Shown: piece by piece, positions 19,730-29,729 of the stretch
Position numbering within the stretch: position 1 is the first letter of the stretch
Layout of the letters: every line of letters begins with the position of its first letter
From: Microbacteriaceae bacterium
GTDB lineage: Bacteria > Actinomycetota > Actinomycetes > Actinomycetales > Microbacteriaceae
Length of the DNA stretch: 64,000 nt
Assembly (NCBI GenBank): GCA_027487865.1
Contig: JAIYCT010000003.1
Coordinates: 434,001-498,000, forward strand
Reading direction: 5' to 3'
The notes under the pieces: model-generated
What the model saw: only the letters and a program-made list of their open reading frames with translations
Databases searched by the model: none
What the model was told of the DNA's origin: nothing
Made by a program: the position numbers and the translations under genes

Positions 19730-20737
19730 TTAATCTATCGACCCAATTGCCAAGACCAGTCGCCGGAAAGAATCAAGTCTCGATGCCGAAAGCTTTCCAG
19801 CCTCCACCGCAACATCCAACTCGCAGTCTGGGGAGTCAGCTAAGTGAGAGCAGTCTCTCGGGCACTCGGCGCTCGCTGAATCGAGATCCGCAAAGCCCTT
19901 GAGAAGCCCAATCGCATCAATGCCCGCAAGACCAAAGGTTCTAACGCCCGGGGTGTCTACAATCCAGCCATCTCGAACCGGAATCGCTTTGGCGGAACTC
20001 GAGGTGTGCTTACCCTTACCGGTTACCTCGTTGACCTCGCCGGTCGCTCGGACATAGTCCGGGGCTAAAAGGTTGATCAAAGATGTCTTGCCGACACCGC
20101 TGTGGCCAACAAAAACAGTGGTCTTGCCCGCAAGAAGTTCCTCAAGAGCCTCAAGGTCTGGCTTGTCTTGTGAGTGCCTAATCACCTTTAGGTCAAAGCC
20201 ATCGAATCCCTCAATAAAATCTGTCGGGTCCGTGAGGTCGCACTTGGTCATGATCAAAATTGGCTTGAGGCCAGCGTGCATCGCTGCAACTAAATAGCGA
20301 TCTACCAATCTAGGTTTTGGCTCCGGGTTGGTAGCAGCCATAACAATTGCAAGTTGATCTGCATTGGCAACGATGGTCTGGTCTCCGGTATCACTCTCAT
20401 CGCTTGAGCGAGTGAGCTCCGTGGTGCGAGGTTCGATCCTGACAATTCTGGCCAGGGTGCCTTTTTGGTCGGAGACTTCTCCAGCCAGTGCGACCCGATC
20501 GCAGGTAACGCAACCTTTGTTTCGAAGCTCTTTGGCCAAGGTAGCAAGCACTTCGCGGCCATCCTCGGTCAAAACCTTGTAGCGCGCCAGGTGAACTTCC
20601 AGCACCATGCCCATTAGAGCGTCATCGTGAGTTGGACGTCGTTTGGTTCTGGGTTTAGAACCCTTTGGGTTGGGGCGGATTCGAACATCATCCTCATCGA
20701 GGTCCATGCCTGGACCCGGCTCAAACATCCAGGTCAT
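19730..20737 (-). CDS. rsgA: Ribosome small subunit-dependent GTPase A
   Basis: VFVGHSGVGKTSLINLLAPD, GKGKHTSS, WIVDTPGVRTFGL, C-rich CPRDCSHLADSPDC. Confidence 0.93.
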   Translation of the reverse strand: MTWMFEPGPGMDLDEDDVRIRPNPKGSKPRTKRRPTHDDALMGMVLEVHLARYKVLTEDGREVLATLAKELRNKGCVTCDRVALAGEVSDQKGTLARIVRIEPRTTELTRSSDESDTGDQTIVANADQLAIVMAATNPEPKPRLVDRYLVAAMHAGLKPILIMTKCDLTDPTDFIEGFDGFDLKVIRHSQDKPDLEALEELLAGKTTVFVGHSGVGKTSLINLLAPDYVRATGEVNEVTGKGKHTSSSAKAIPVRDGWIVDTPGVRTFGLAGIDAIGLLKGFADLDSASAECPRDCSHLADSPDCELDVAVEAGKLSASRLDSFRRLVLAIGSID

Positions 20738-22008
20738 TTAGCGTCCAACATGTCTTGCCAGAGTTTTGTGAATTCCGGCATGGTCTTTGAGGTGGTGGCG
20801 ATGTTCTCAACCTCTATGCCTGGAATTCGAAGTCCAAGAATTGCGCCTGCGGTCGCCATGCGGTGATCCTCATAGCTCTGCCACTTACCGCCTGACAATT
20901 TGGCGGGGCGAATTTCAAGACCGTCTTCCAACTCGCTGACATCTCCGCCAAGGTTGTTTAGCTCATTAGTCAGCGCGCTAAGTCGGTCGGTTTCGTGACC
21001 ACGCAGGTGAGCAATACCGGTAATTCGACTTGGTGAATCTGCCAGTGCGGCTAGCACCGCAATAACCGGAGCCAGTTCTCCTCCGATTGAAAGATCGATA
21101 TCGATGCCGTGGATTTTGCCATCTCCAGAAATGGTCATAACGTCACCCTCAAGCACGCATTTAGCGCCCATCATCGGCAGAATTCTTTCAAACTCCGCTC
21201 CAACCTGGGTTGTGACCTTGGGCCAATTTGGGATACGAACACTGCCACCTGCAACCATTGCGGCTGCGAGAAATGGCCCGGCGTTGGAAAGATCCGGCTC
21301 AATTACCTTTCGCCCACCAGAAATAAAACCCGGCTCAACCCGCCAGGTGCGCTCATCGATGGTTTTGGCATCCACCCCACGCTGACGCAGTGTCTCAAGC
21401 GTCATTTCAATATGTGGCAGCGATGGCAATTCCTCACCGGTGTGCCGAAGTGTCAAACCCTGCTCGAATTTGGCGGCCACCAAAAGCAGTCCCGAAACAA
21501 ACTGGCTGGAGGAAGATGCGTCAATTGCAAGTTCGCCACCTAGCACTTTGCCGGTTCCGTGAACCTTGAAAGGAAGCGAGTCAGATTCTGCAGTGACCTC
21601 TATGCCTAGAGCTCGAATGGAATCGATGGTGGTTTGCATCGGGCGACGCCTTGCACCCTCGTCTCCGTCAAAGGCAATTTCACCGGTTGCGAGCATGCTC
21701 AGTGGTGGCACAAAGCGCATCACGGTTCCGGCTAGGCCGCAATCTATAGTTGCTGGACCCATAAGGGGCTTCGGGGTAACCAAAAGATCATTGCCCTGCC
21801 ACTCAAACTCAATACCCAACGACTCAAGGGCCGAGATCATCAGTTGTGAATCCCTTGACACCAAAGGTGCAATCAAAAGAGTTGGTTCGCTGGCAATGGC
21901 AGACAGAAGAAGTTCGCGATTAGTGAGTGATTTTGAACCGGGAAGGGCAACCGTGGCACTGATGTTTTGCCCTTGGGGGGCTGGCCAATACGGGTGCAAA
22001 GAAGTCAT
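20734..22008 (-). CDS. aroA: 3-phosphoshikimate 1-carboxyvinyltransferase
   Basis: ALPGSKSLTNRELLLSAIA; LAGTVMRF; RGHETDRLSAL; YEDHRMATAGAILGLR. Confidence 0.95.
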   Translation of the reverse strand: MTSLHPYWPAPQGQNISATVALPGSKSLTNRELLLSAIASEPTLLIAPLVSRDSQLMISALESLGIEFEWQGNDLLVTPKPLMGPATIDCGLAGTVMRFVPPLSMLATGEIAFDGDEGARRRPMQTTIDSIRALGIEVTAESDSLPFKVHGTGKVLGGELAIDASSSSQFVSGLLLVAAKFEQGLTLRHTGEELPSLPHIEMTLETLRQRGVDAKTIDERTWRVEPGFISGGRKVIEPDLSNAGPFLAAAMVAGGSVRIPNWPKVTTQVGAEFERILPMMGAKCVLEGDVMTISGDGKIHGIDIDLSIGGELAPVIAVLAALADSPSRITGIAHLRGHETDRLSALTNELNNLGGDVSELEDGLEIRPAKLSGGKWQSYEDHRMATAGAILGLRIPGIEVENIATTSKTMPEFTKLWQDMLDAK

Positions 22009-22135
22009 TAGGTCAAAGATACCTAATCTCAACGAATCCTGCCCTCTGGAACTTCTCACGTCCTAATACGCATTGCAACTGTTCGACCGGGCTTTACTCT
22101 GCCCAACCAACAAAACCCCAATAGACTGGGTTCAA

Positions 22136-22720
22136 ATGCAGAATCCCAAGTCCGAGAAACTAATCTCGTTTGAAACCCAAGCCCTCCCTCTAATGCCACA
22201 GCTTTACGGTGCTGCGCTGCGCTGGACCCGTAACCCAAGCGACGCGGAGGATTTGGTTCAGGAGACTTTTGCTAAGGCCTATGGCGCTTGGGGAAAGTTT
22301 GAGCAGGGCACGAACCTAAAAGCCTGGCTTTTTAGAATCATGACCAACACCCACATCAACCTCTACAACAAGCGCGCCAAGGACCAAGCCAAGACCGCGC
22401 TGGATGATTTAGAGGACTGGCAGGTTGGAATGGGGGAGTCACTCACTACCTCCAACACACGCAGCGCAGAAGCGGTTGCGATGGATAATCTGCCGTCTAA
22501 AATCATCCGCGACGCACTAGATCAGATTCCTGACGAGTTCAGAATGGTGGTTTATTACGCGGTGGTAGAGGGTTTGCCATACGCCGAAATAGCCGAAGTT
22601 ATGGATACTCCGGTGGGAACCGTAATGTCCAGATTGCATCGCGGGAAGAAAATGCTGAAAACTTTGTTGACAGATTATGCAAAGCAAGAAGGTTACCGAG
22701 TTGAGGAGGAGGAAAAGTGA
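22136..22720 (+). CDS. sigH: ECF RNA polymerase sigma factor, SigH/SigR-type
   Basis: [20 protein letters not shown]...[19 protein letters not shown]; followed by a ZAS anti-sigma gene with start/stop overlap. Confidence 0.9.
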   Translation: MQNPKSEKLISFETQALPLMPQLYGAALRWTRNPSDAEDLVQETFAKAYGAWGKFEQGTNLKAWLFRIMTNTHINLYNKRAKDQAKTALDDLEDWQVGMGESLTTSNTRSAEAVAMDNLPSKIIRDALDQIPDEFRMVVYYAVVEGLPYAEIAEVMDTPVGTVMSRLHRGKKMLKTLLTDYAKQEGYRVEEEEK

Positions 22721-22959
22721 ATCCAGTTGACTGCGAAGACGTCAAGCGCAACGTGCACGAGTTCCTCCACGCCCAGATGCAAACCGGCCAGCAAGAGGAC
22801 ATCACCGCCCACCTTGCCAACTGTGAGTCTTGCGAAGAGCACTACGACATTGAGGTTGTTTTCAACCAGGTAATCCAGCGCTCCTGCGATGAGGCTCCAG
22901 CCGAAGAGCTAGCCCAGCGCGTTATGCAGCGACTACGCGAAGTTCAGGTTCACGACTGA
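22717..22959 (+). CDS. Zinc-binding anti-sigma factor (RsrA-like)
   Basis: HLANCESC (HxxxCxxC ZAS motif), preceding His/Cys residues; coupled to sigH. Confidence 0.88.
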   Translation: MNPVDCEDVKRNVHEFLHAQMQTGQQEDITAHLANCESCEEHYDIEVVFNQVIQRSCDEAPAEELAQRVMQRLREVQVHD

Positions 22960-23552
22960 TCTTGTGGCTCAGTAAGTCCCAGCCACTCAAACCAACCGCG
23001 GTTTAGCACCAACCAAGCAACCAATCCATAGCCAACCTGTCCGGGTAGGCCTCTCGGGTTTGCGCTGGTTTCCTGCTGCCAACCCTCGTGCTCGCGAAGC
23101 GGCTTAAAGCAATCAACATACGGAATTTGGCGTCTTCTTACGACGTCCTCGAAACCTGCTGACAGGTGCTCGATTTCGTGATCTGTCTCTGGATCTCCCG
23201 ATGGAGTTGGTCCAACCACAAAAACCTTTACGCCCTCGCGCAGCGCATCGTCCAACAGTGAAGCCAGGTTCAATCTGGATCTGGAAATCGTGACCTGAGC
23301 CTTGACGTCCTGAGAGCCGAGTGCCAAAACCAGGTAGTTCTCGGTTTGCGGGGTAAAACGAGGCATTGCTTCGCTTCTCCAGCGCTCTAATAGGTCAGAG
23401 GTGCTCTCACCCACCATTGCCAGCGGGAAGAATGCAACATCCTCACCCTGCGGCAATCTAGCCTGCACACGGCCTAACCAGCCAAGTCCCTTGGGGTCGC
23501 CAGATGCGGTGAGTAACTCATCACCCAAGATAACAACCCGTAGAGAGCGCAT
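22950..23552 (-). CDS. GDSL-type SGNH esterase/lipase-like
   Basis: VVILGDELL block I, LVLALGSQDV. Confidence 0.7.
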   Translation of the reverse strand: MRSLRVVILGDELLTASGDPKGLGWLGRVQARLPQGEDVAFFPLAMVGESTSDLLERWRSEAMPRFTPQTENYLVLALGSQDVKAQVTISRSRLNLASLLDDALREGVKVFVVGPTPSGDPETDHEIEHLSAGFEDVVRRRQIPYVDCFKPLREHEGWQQETSANPRGLPGQVGYGLVAWLVLNRGWFEWLGLTEPQDQS

Positions 23553-26500
23553 TAGTCCTGGAATGCTCGCTGGACCAGGTCAGCCTGCTCGGCTGCGTGA
23601 CGCTTAGCAGAACCAGATGCAGGAGATGCCGAAGCTGGTCTTGCAACCGGAGTGAAGTTGATGCCGTACTTAGGCATGAACAGACCCATGTAGGTCCAAG
23701 GACCCTGGTTTAGCGGCTCATCCTGAACCCAACGCAACTGAGCGTTCGGGAACTGTGCGGTGGCAGCCTGCATCTCTGCAACCGGAGTTGGGTAGAGCTG
23801 TTCAACACGAACGATTGCGGTCTGGCCGTCATTGCGCTTTTGGCTTTCAGCCAATAGATCCCAGTAGACCTTGCCCGAGCAGAACAGCACCTTGGTGACC
23901 TTTGAGGCATCGAGGTTTTGCTCGTCATTGATTACTGGACGGAAGCTACCGGTCGTAAAGTCCTCAACCGCAGAGGATGCAGCCTTTAGGCGAAGCATCG
24001 ACTTAGGGGCGAAGACAATCAAAGGACGCTTTGGCGAGGTAAATGCCTGGCGACGAAGCAGGTGGAAGTGCGATGCCGGGGTTGATGGCTGAGCAACGGT
24101 CATGTTGTTCTCAGCACACAGCTGCAAGAAACGCTCGATTCTTGCTGATGAGTGGTCAGGACCCTGACCCTCGTAACCGTGAGGCAATAGCAATACCAAT
24201 GATGAGAACTGGTTCCACTTCTGCTCGGCAGACGAAATGAATTCATCCACCACGGTCTGGGCACCATTCACGAAGTCACCGAACTGGGCTTCCCAAAGGG
24301 TTAGTGAGTTTGGATCTTCGACCGAGTAGCCGTACTCGAAGCCCATCACCGCATATTCGCTCAGCAGCGAGTTGTAGACCTGGAACCTGGCCTGCTGCTC
24401 GGAGATGTACTGCAGTGGCATCCACTCCTGGCCGGTTAGGCGATCGTGGAAAGATGCGTGACGCTGCACGAAGGTGCCTCGTCTAGCATCCTGGCCGGAT
24501 AGCCGAACTTTTACGCCCTCAACCAGTAGCGAACCAAATGCCAAAAGCTCACCGAATCCCCAGTCGATGCCACCCTCACGGCTCATCTCAACGCGCTTTT
24601 GTAGGAGCTGAGCAAGCTTTGGGTGAACGCTGAAACCTTCAGGCTGGTTTGCGTGAGCATTACCAATGGCCTCAACCATTTCCTTGGCGATGGCCGTTGG
24701 GCGAACCAACTGCTGCTTCTCGCTCGCGGTGGTACCAATGCCAGCTGGGCGCTCTTGCAGCTCTACCGGCCTACTCATAGCTTCGTGGACATCGATAAAT
24801 GCCTGCTCTAAGCTCTGCTGGAACTGCAAGTTGGCGGCATCAAACTCTTCCTGAGTGATGTCGCCCCTACCGATTAGGTTCTCCATGTACAGGGTGCGAA
24901 CGCTGCGCTTGTGCTCGATCAGGTTGTACATCAGCGGCTGGGTCATCGAAGGGTCATCGCCCTCGTTGTGGCCGCGGCGGCGGTAGCAAACGATGTCGAT
25001 CACTACGTCCTTCTTGAATTCCTGACGGTATTCAAATGCCAACTTGGAAACTCGAACCACTGCCTCAGGGTCATCACCATTGACGTGGAAGATTGGGGCC
25101 TGAATCGCCTTGGCCACATCGGTTGAGTAAACCGAGGTTCTGGAGTCTTTTGGCAAGGTGGTAAATCCAACCTGGTTATTCACCACGATGTGGATTGTGC
25201 CACCAACCTTGTAACCCTCAAGCTGGCTCATCTGCATGGTCTCTGGGACAACGCCCTGGCCAATGAATGCTGCATCTCCGTGGATTAGAACCGGAAGCAC
25301 CGGGTAGGTCTCTGGGTTGCCCAGAGCATCCTGCTTGGCGCGAACGATTCCCTCAAGAACCGGGTTTACCGCTTCTAGGTGAGATGGGTTTGCGGCCAGT
25401 GAAACCTTCACGGAAGTGCCATCGCTAAAGGATGCAACACCCTCGGTGCCCATGTGGTACTTCACATCTCCCGAGCCCTGAACGCTGTTGAGATCGGTAG
25501 AACCTTCAAACTCGCGGAACACCTGACCGTAGGTCTTACCCGCGATGTTAGTGAGCACGTTTAGGCGACCGCGGTGCGCCATACCAATTGCAACCTCGCT
25601 CATGCCGGCGTGAGCTGCCTGCTGCAGAATCTCGTCCAGCGACGGAATCAGCGACTCGCTACCTTCTAACGAGAAACGCTTCTGCCCGACGAACTTGGTC
25701 TGCAGGAAAGTCTCAAATGCCTCTGCCTCGTTTAGCTTGTTCAGAACTCTGAACTGCTCTTCCTTGGTTGGCTTTTGGTATGGGAGCTCAAGTTTCTCTT
25801 GGAACCAGCTGCGCTCGGCAGGGTCCTGAATGTGCATGTACTCCACACCAATGGTGCGGCAGTAGCTGTCACGCAAAATACCCAGCATGTTGCGGAACTT
25901 GGCCTTTGATCGACCACCAAAACCACCGGTTTTGAAGGTGCGGTCTAGATCCCAAAGGCTTAGTCCGTAGGAGCGGATATCTAGGTCCGGGTGCCAGCGC
26001 TGCTGGTACTCAAGCGGGTCGATATCGGCAATTAGGTGACCGCGAACGCGGAACGCATTGATGTACTCCTGAATTCGGGTGTTCTTGCCGTTTTCATCTG
26101 CAAGATCCCAGTGGAAGTCACTGGCCCAAACCACCGGGGTGTAAGGAACTCGAATATCAGCGAAGATCTGGTCGTAGAAGCCACGCTCACCCAAAAGCAT
26201 TTCGTTGATGATCTTTAGGAACTCACCGCTACCGGCACCTTGAATAACTCGGTGGTCGTAGGTTGAGGTGAGGGTCAGAATCTTGCCAATTCCCTGCTCG
26301 GCCAGCATCTCTTCTGCCATGCCCTGGAACTGAGCTGGGTAATCCAAAGCTCCGACGCCAACGATGCAGCCCTGGCCGCGGGTTAGTCGAGGAACTGAGT
26401 GAACGGTTCCGATTCCGCCTGGATTAGTCAAAGAGATGGTGGTGCCCGCAAAATCTTCTGCGGTGAGCTTGTTGTCTCTGGCCTTCTTCACGAGCTCTTC

Positions 26501-27280
26501 GTAAGCGACTAGGAACTCGGCAAAGTTCAAGCGCTGAGCGCGCTTGATGTTTGGGACCAAAAGTGCGCGGGTGCCATCCGGTTTAGGGATATCGATCGCA
26601 AGCCCGAAGTTGATATTCGCTGGCGTAACCGCAGCCGGCTTGCCATCGATCTCGTCGTAGAAGACGTTCTGGCTTGGGAATGCCTTGAGTGCCTGGACTA
26701 CCGCATATCCAATGAGGTGAGTGAAGGAAACCTTGCCGCCTCTGGTGCGCTTGAGGTGTGAGTTGATGACAATTCGGTTGTCAATCAAAAGCTTGGCTGC
26801 TACCTGGCGGACGCTGGTTGCGGTTGGGACCGAGAGCGAAGCATCCATGTTTGAAGCCAAAGTCTTCGCCATACCGCGAAGCACATTTACCTCAGGCTGG
26901 TTATCGTCTTCAGTGTCAATAATTGACATTGCTCCGGTTGCGGCCGGCAGGTTGGCTGGCACCGGTGTGTTTACGGCACTGGTCACCGATGCTCTGGCAA
27001 CTGGAACGGTGATGGCTTCGGTCACAGGGGCTGCCGAGCTGTCATAGCTTGCAATCACGGTGGAGTCGGTGGTTGCAACCGCTGGTGCTGGGGTTACAGG
27101 AGCTGGGGTAGCTGCTGGAGCATCTCCAGGTTGCTGGGTGAGCTGGTATCGCTCAAGAATTGGCCACCAAGACCGGTCAACCGAGTCTGGGTTTTCAAGC
27201 CATTGGCCGTACATTTCTGCAACTAGCCATTCGTTTGCGCCAAAATCTGCTTCGGATGAGTGATTGTCGGTTGACGACAA
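23552..27280 (-). CDS. kgd: Multifunctional 2-oxoglutarate decarboxylase/dehydrogenase
   Basis: 1242 aa; N-terminal E2-like catalytic region fused to E1o (GMAHRGRLNVLTNI, HGDAAFIGQGVVPET, GHNEGDDPSMTQP). Confidence 0.96.
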   Translation of the reverse strand: MSSTDNHSSEADFGANEWLVAEMYGQWLENPDSVDRSWWPILERYQLTQQPGDAPAATPAPVTPAPAVATTDSTVIASYDSSAAPVTEAITVPVARASVTSAVNTPVPANLPAATGAMSIIDTEDDNQPEVNVLRGMAKTLASNMDASLSVPTATSVRQVAAKLLIDNRIVINSHLKRTRGGKVSFTHLIGYAVVQALKAFPSQNVFYDEIDGKPAAVTPANINFGLAIDIPKPDGTRALLVPNIKRAQRLNFAEFLVAYEELVKKARDNKLTAEDFAGTTISLTNPGGIGTVHSVPRLTRGQGCIVGVGALDYPAQFQGMAEEMLAEQGIGKILTLTSTYDHRVIQGAGSGEFLKIINEMLLGERGFYDQIFADIRVPYTPVVWASDFHWDLADENGKNTRIQEYINAFRVRGHLIADIDPLEYQQRWHPDLDIRSYGLSLWDLDRTFKTGGFGGRSKAKFRNMLGILRDSYCRTIGVEYMHIQDPAERSWFQEKLELPYQKPTKEEQFRVLNKLNEAEAFETFLQTKFVGQKRFSLEGSESLIPSLDEILQQAAHAGMSEVAIGMAHRGRLNVLTNIAGKTYGQVFREFEGSTDLNSVQGSGDVKYHMGTEGVASFSDGTSVKVSLAANPSHLEAVNPVLEGIVRAKQDALGNPETYPVLPVLIHGDAAFIGQGVVPETMQMSQLEGYKVGGTIHIVVNNQVGFTTLPKDSRTSVYSTDVAKAIQAPIFHVNGDDPEAVVRVSKLAFEYRQEFKKDVVIDIVCYRRRGHNEGDDPSMTQPLMYNLIEHKRSVRTLYMENLIGRGDITQEEFDAANLQFQQSLEQAFIDVHEAMSRPVELQERPAGIGTTASEKQQLVRPTAIAKEMVEAIGNAHANQPEGFSVHPKLAQLLQKRVEMSREGGIDWGFGELLAFGSLLVEGVKVRLSGQDARRGTFVQRHASFHDRLTGQEWMPLQYISEQQARFQVYNSLLSEYAVMGFEYGYSVEDPNSLTLWEAQFGDFVNGAQTVVDEFISSAEQKWNQFSSLVLLLPHGYEGQGPDHSSARIERFLQLCAENNMTVAQPSTPASHFHLLRRQAFTSPKRPLIVFAPKSMLRLKAASSAVEDFTTGSFRPVINDEQNLDASKVTKVLFCSGKVYWDLLAESQKRNDGQTAIVRVEQLYPTPVAEMQAATAQFPNAQLRWVQDEPLNQGPWTYMGLFMPKYGINFTPVARPASASPASGSAKRHAAEQADLVQRAFQD

Positions 27281-27394
27281 GGGTGCCCCTTTGAACGAAT
27301 ACTTTAAAACCGACCCCCAGTCTACCCGAGCCAGAGGCTATAGTGTTTGTTGAATATGGAGCCCAGTAAACGTAGTGAAATCCAGGATCGGTAG

Positions 27395-28699
27395 ATGTCC
27401 GATTACCTGCTGTTAGCCTTGGGCATTCTCCTAACAATCGGCACCGGACTTTTTGTAGCGAGCGAATTTTCTCTGATTAGCGTTGAGCGAATTGAGCTAG
27501 AAAAACTTCGGAACTCGGGTAAAAAAGGCCTGGACCTTCCGATCAAGGCCGTAATCAAGACCTCAACCCACCTCTCCGCCGCCCAGTTGGGTATCACGCT
27601 CACCACTCTGCTGACTGGTTTTGTGGCTGAGCCTGCGCTAACCAGGCTTTTGGGTCCATGGCTTTTGGATCTGGGGCTTCGGGAAGACCTGCTGCAACCA
27701 ATTGGCATTGCCATCGCCATGACCATTGCCACCATCTTTAGCTTTTTGATCGGCGAGCTGGTGCCAAAGAACATGGCGCTGAGCGAGCCGCTAAAGGTAT
27801 TGAAGTTGGTGGTTGGTTTTCAAGTCGCCTTTACTTGGACATTTGGTCCACTTATTCGCTTTTTGAACTCCAACGGAAACTGGTTGGTTCGTCGCTTTGG
27901 CATTGAGCCAAAAGAAGAGCTTTCATCGGCCCGCAGCCCAGAGGAGCTGGCTTCTCTGATTCGAAGAAGCGCGCACCTTGGCTCGTTGGAGCAGGACACT
28001 GCAGAACTTATCGAAAAGACCATCGCACTTTCCTCGCTAAACGCGAACGATGTGATGACTCCGAGGCCAAAGATGTTCTCGCTCTCAAGAGAAGAATCCG
28101 CTGCCGATTTGATTGAGCTTGCTCGCACCACCGGACACTCTCGCTTCCCGGTTGCCGGCGAAGATGAGGACGACATTGTCGGTGTTGTCCACCTAAAGCG
28201 TGCCATCACGATTCCGCTGGAGCGCAGAGCGCAGGTTCCAGTTAGCGCAATTATGGTAGAGCCGCTTAGGGTTCCGGAAACCATGCCGCTTGATGCTTTG
28301 ATTCTTCAGCTTCGCGGCAAGGGCCTGCAATTCGGAGTTGTCATCGACGAGTACGGCGGCACCGCCGGCATCGTGACTCTTGAGGATGCGATCGAGGAGC
28401 TGGTTGGCGATCTTGATGATGAGCACGATAAGGCTCGAAGCTCGGTTACCCGTTTCTCAGATGGATCGCTTGCTTTCTCGGGCCTTTTGCGACCAGCAGA
28501 ACTTAGAGAGCACGGTCTATTTATTGCCGAGGATGAGGATTACGACACCGTCTCGGGCTTCATGATGAGTGAGCTAGAGAAGATTCCGGAGACCGGCGAC
28601 CAGGTCAAAATCCCGGCTGGATTCCTAACCGTTACTCGCATGGATGGTCGACGAGTCGATCGAGTCAGATTCGAACCAATCGAGGTGGAAGATGAATAG
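27395..28699 (+). CDS. Hemolysin/CorC-family CNNM-CBS protein, copy 1
   Basis: DUF21 N-terminus, TPRPKMFSLSREES, DEYGGTAGIVTLEDAIEELVGDL. Confidence 0.9.
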   Translation: MSDYLLLALGILLTIGTGLFVASEFSLISVERIELEKLRNSGKKGLDLPIKAVIKTSTHLSAAQLGITLTTLLTGFVAEPALTRLLGPWLLDLGLREDLLQPIGIAIAMTIATIFSFLIGELVPKNMALSEPLKVLKLVVGFQVAFTWTFGPLIRFLNSNGNWLVRRFGIEPKEELSSARSPEELASLIRRSAHLGSLEQDTAELIEKTIALSSLNANDVMTPRPKMFSLSREESAADLIELARTTGHSRFPVAGEDEDDIVGVVHLKRAITIPLERRAQVPVSAIMVEPLRVPETMPLDALILQLRGKGLQFGVVIDEYGGTAGIVTLEDAIEELVGDLDDEHDKARSSVTRFSDGSLAFSGLLRPAELREHGLFIAEDEDYDTVSGFMMSELEKIPETGDQVKIPAGFLTVTRMDGRRVDRVRFEPIEVEDE

Positions 28700-29729
28700 C
28701 GATCTTCAGGGCCTGATTTGGTTGGTTGTGCTGCTAGCAGCAAATGCATTCTTTGTCGGTAGCGAATTCGCGGTGATTTCAGCCCGCCGCGCGCAGATTG
28801 AGCCGAAGGCTGAGGCCGGCAATACCGCAGCAAAAATCACCTTGCGCGCAATGGAGAAGGTCTCGCTCATGCTGGCGACAGCGCAGTTGGGCATTACCGT
28901 TTCCTCGCTTTTGATTTTGCTTATTGCAGAGCCTGCAATTCACCACCTGCTGGAGGTGCCGTTCAAGGCAATTGGCGTTCCATATGAGCTAACCTCGGTG
29001 ATTTCATTTACCTCTGCTCTGCTTTTGGTTACCTATCTACACGTTGTGCTTGGTGAAATGCTTCCAAAGAACATCGCGATTGCCATCCCAGACCGAGCGG
29101 CTTTGGTGCTGGCTCCGATGCTTTACTTTGTGGCAAAGCTTGTCAGCCCGATCGTTGTCAGCATGAACGCGGTCTCCAATTTGATTTTGAGACTTTTTGG
29201 ATTCACCCCGCGCAATGAGGCAGACAACGCCTACACCCTCGAAGAGGTGGAAGGTATCGTCAACGAATCGGCTCGTCACGGAACGCTGGAAGATGACTCC
29301 GGCACGATTTTGAAGGCCTTTGAGTTCACCGAGAAGAAGGTTATGGATGTTGCGGTTCCGGTTAATCAGCTAATCACCCTGAGCACCGATTCGACCGCCA
29401 AGGATCTGCAGCTCGCAGTTGGCGAGCACGGATTCTCGCGCTATCCGGTGCTTGGAATCTCCGGCGACATCGTTGGCTATTGGCACATCAAGGATGCACT
29501 TGCGGCCACAGAAGAAGATATGGCGCAAAAACTTCCAGCCAAGCGTTTGCGTCCGATGATTTCGATTCCGGAAACTGCAGAGCTTGAGGATGCGCTTGCT
29601 CAAATGAGACGCTCGGGTGCTCACATCGCGCGCAGTTTTACAGCGGATGGAACCGTTACCGGCTGCCTATTCCTCGAGGACATTATCGAGGAGCTAGTTG
29701 GCGAGATTGAGGATGCTACTAGGCGTTAG
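28692..29729 (+). CDS. Hemolysin/CorC-family CNNM-CBS protein, copy 2
   Basis: DUF21 plus CBS pair; FLEDIIEELVGEIEDATRR; start MNSDLQGLIW overlaps copy 1. Confidence 0.9.
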   Translation: MNSDLQGLIWLVVLLAANAFFVGSEFAVISARRAQIEPKAEAGNTAAKITLRAMEKVSLMLATAQLGITVSSLLILLIAEPAIHHLLEVPFKAIGVPYELTSVISFTSALLLVTYLHVVLGEMLPKNIAIAIPDRAALVLAPMLYFVAKLVSPIVVSMNAVSNLILRLFGFTPRNEADNAYTLEEVEGIVNESARHGTLEDDSGTILKAFEFTEKKVMDVAVPVNQLITLSTDSTAKDLQLAVGEHGFSRYPVLGISGDIVGYWHIKDALAATEEDMAQKLPAKRLRPMISIPETAELEDALAQMRRSGAHIARSFTADGTVTGCLFLEDIIEELVGEIEDATRR

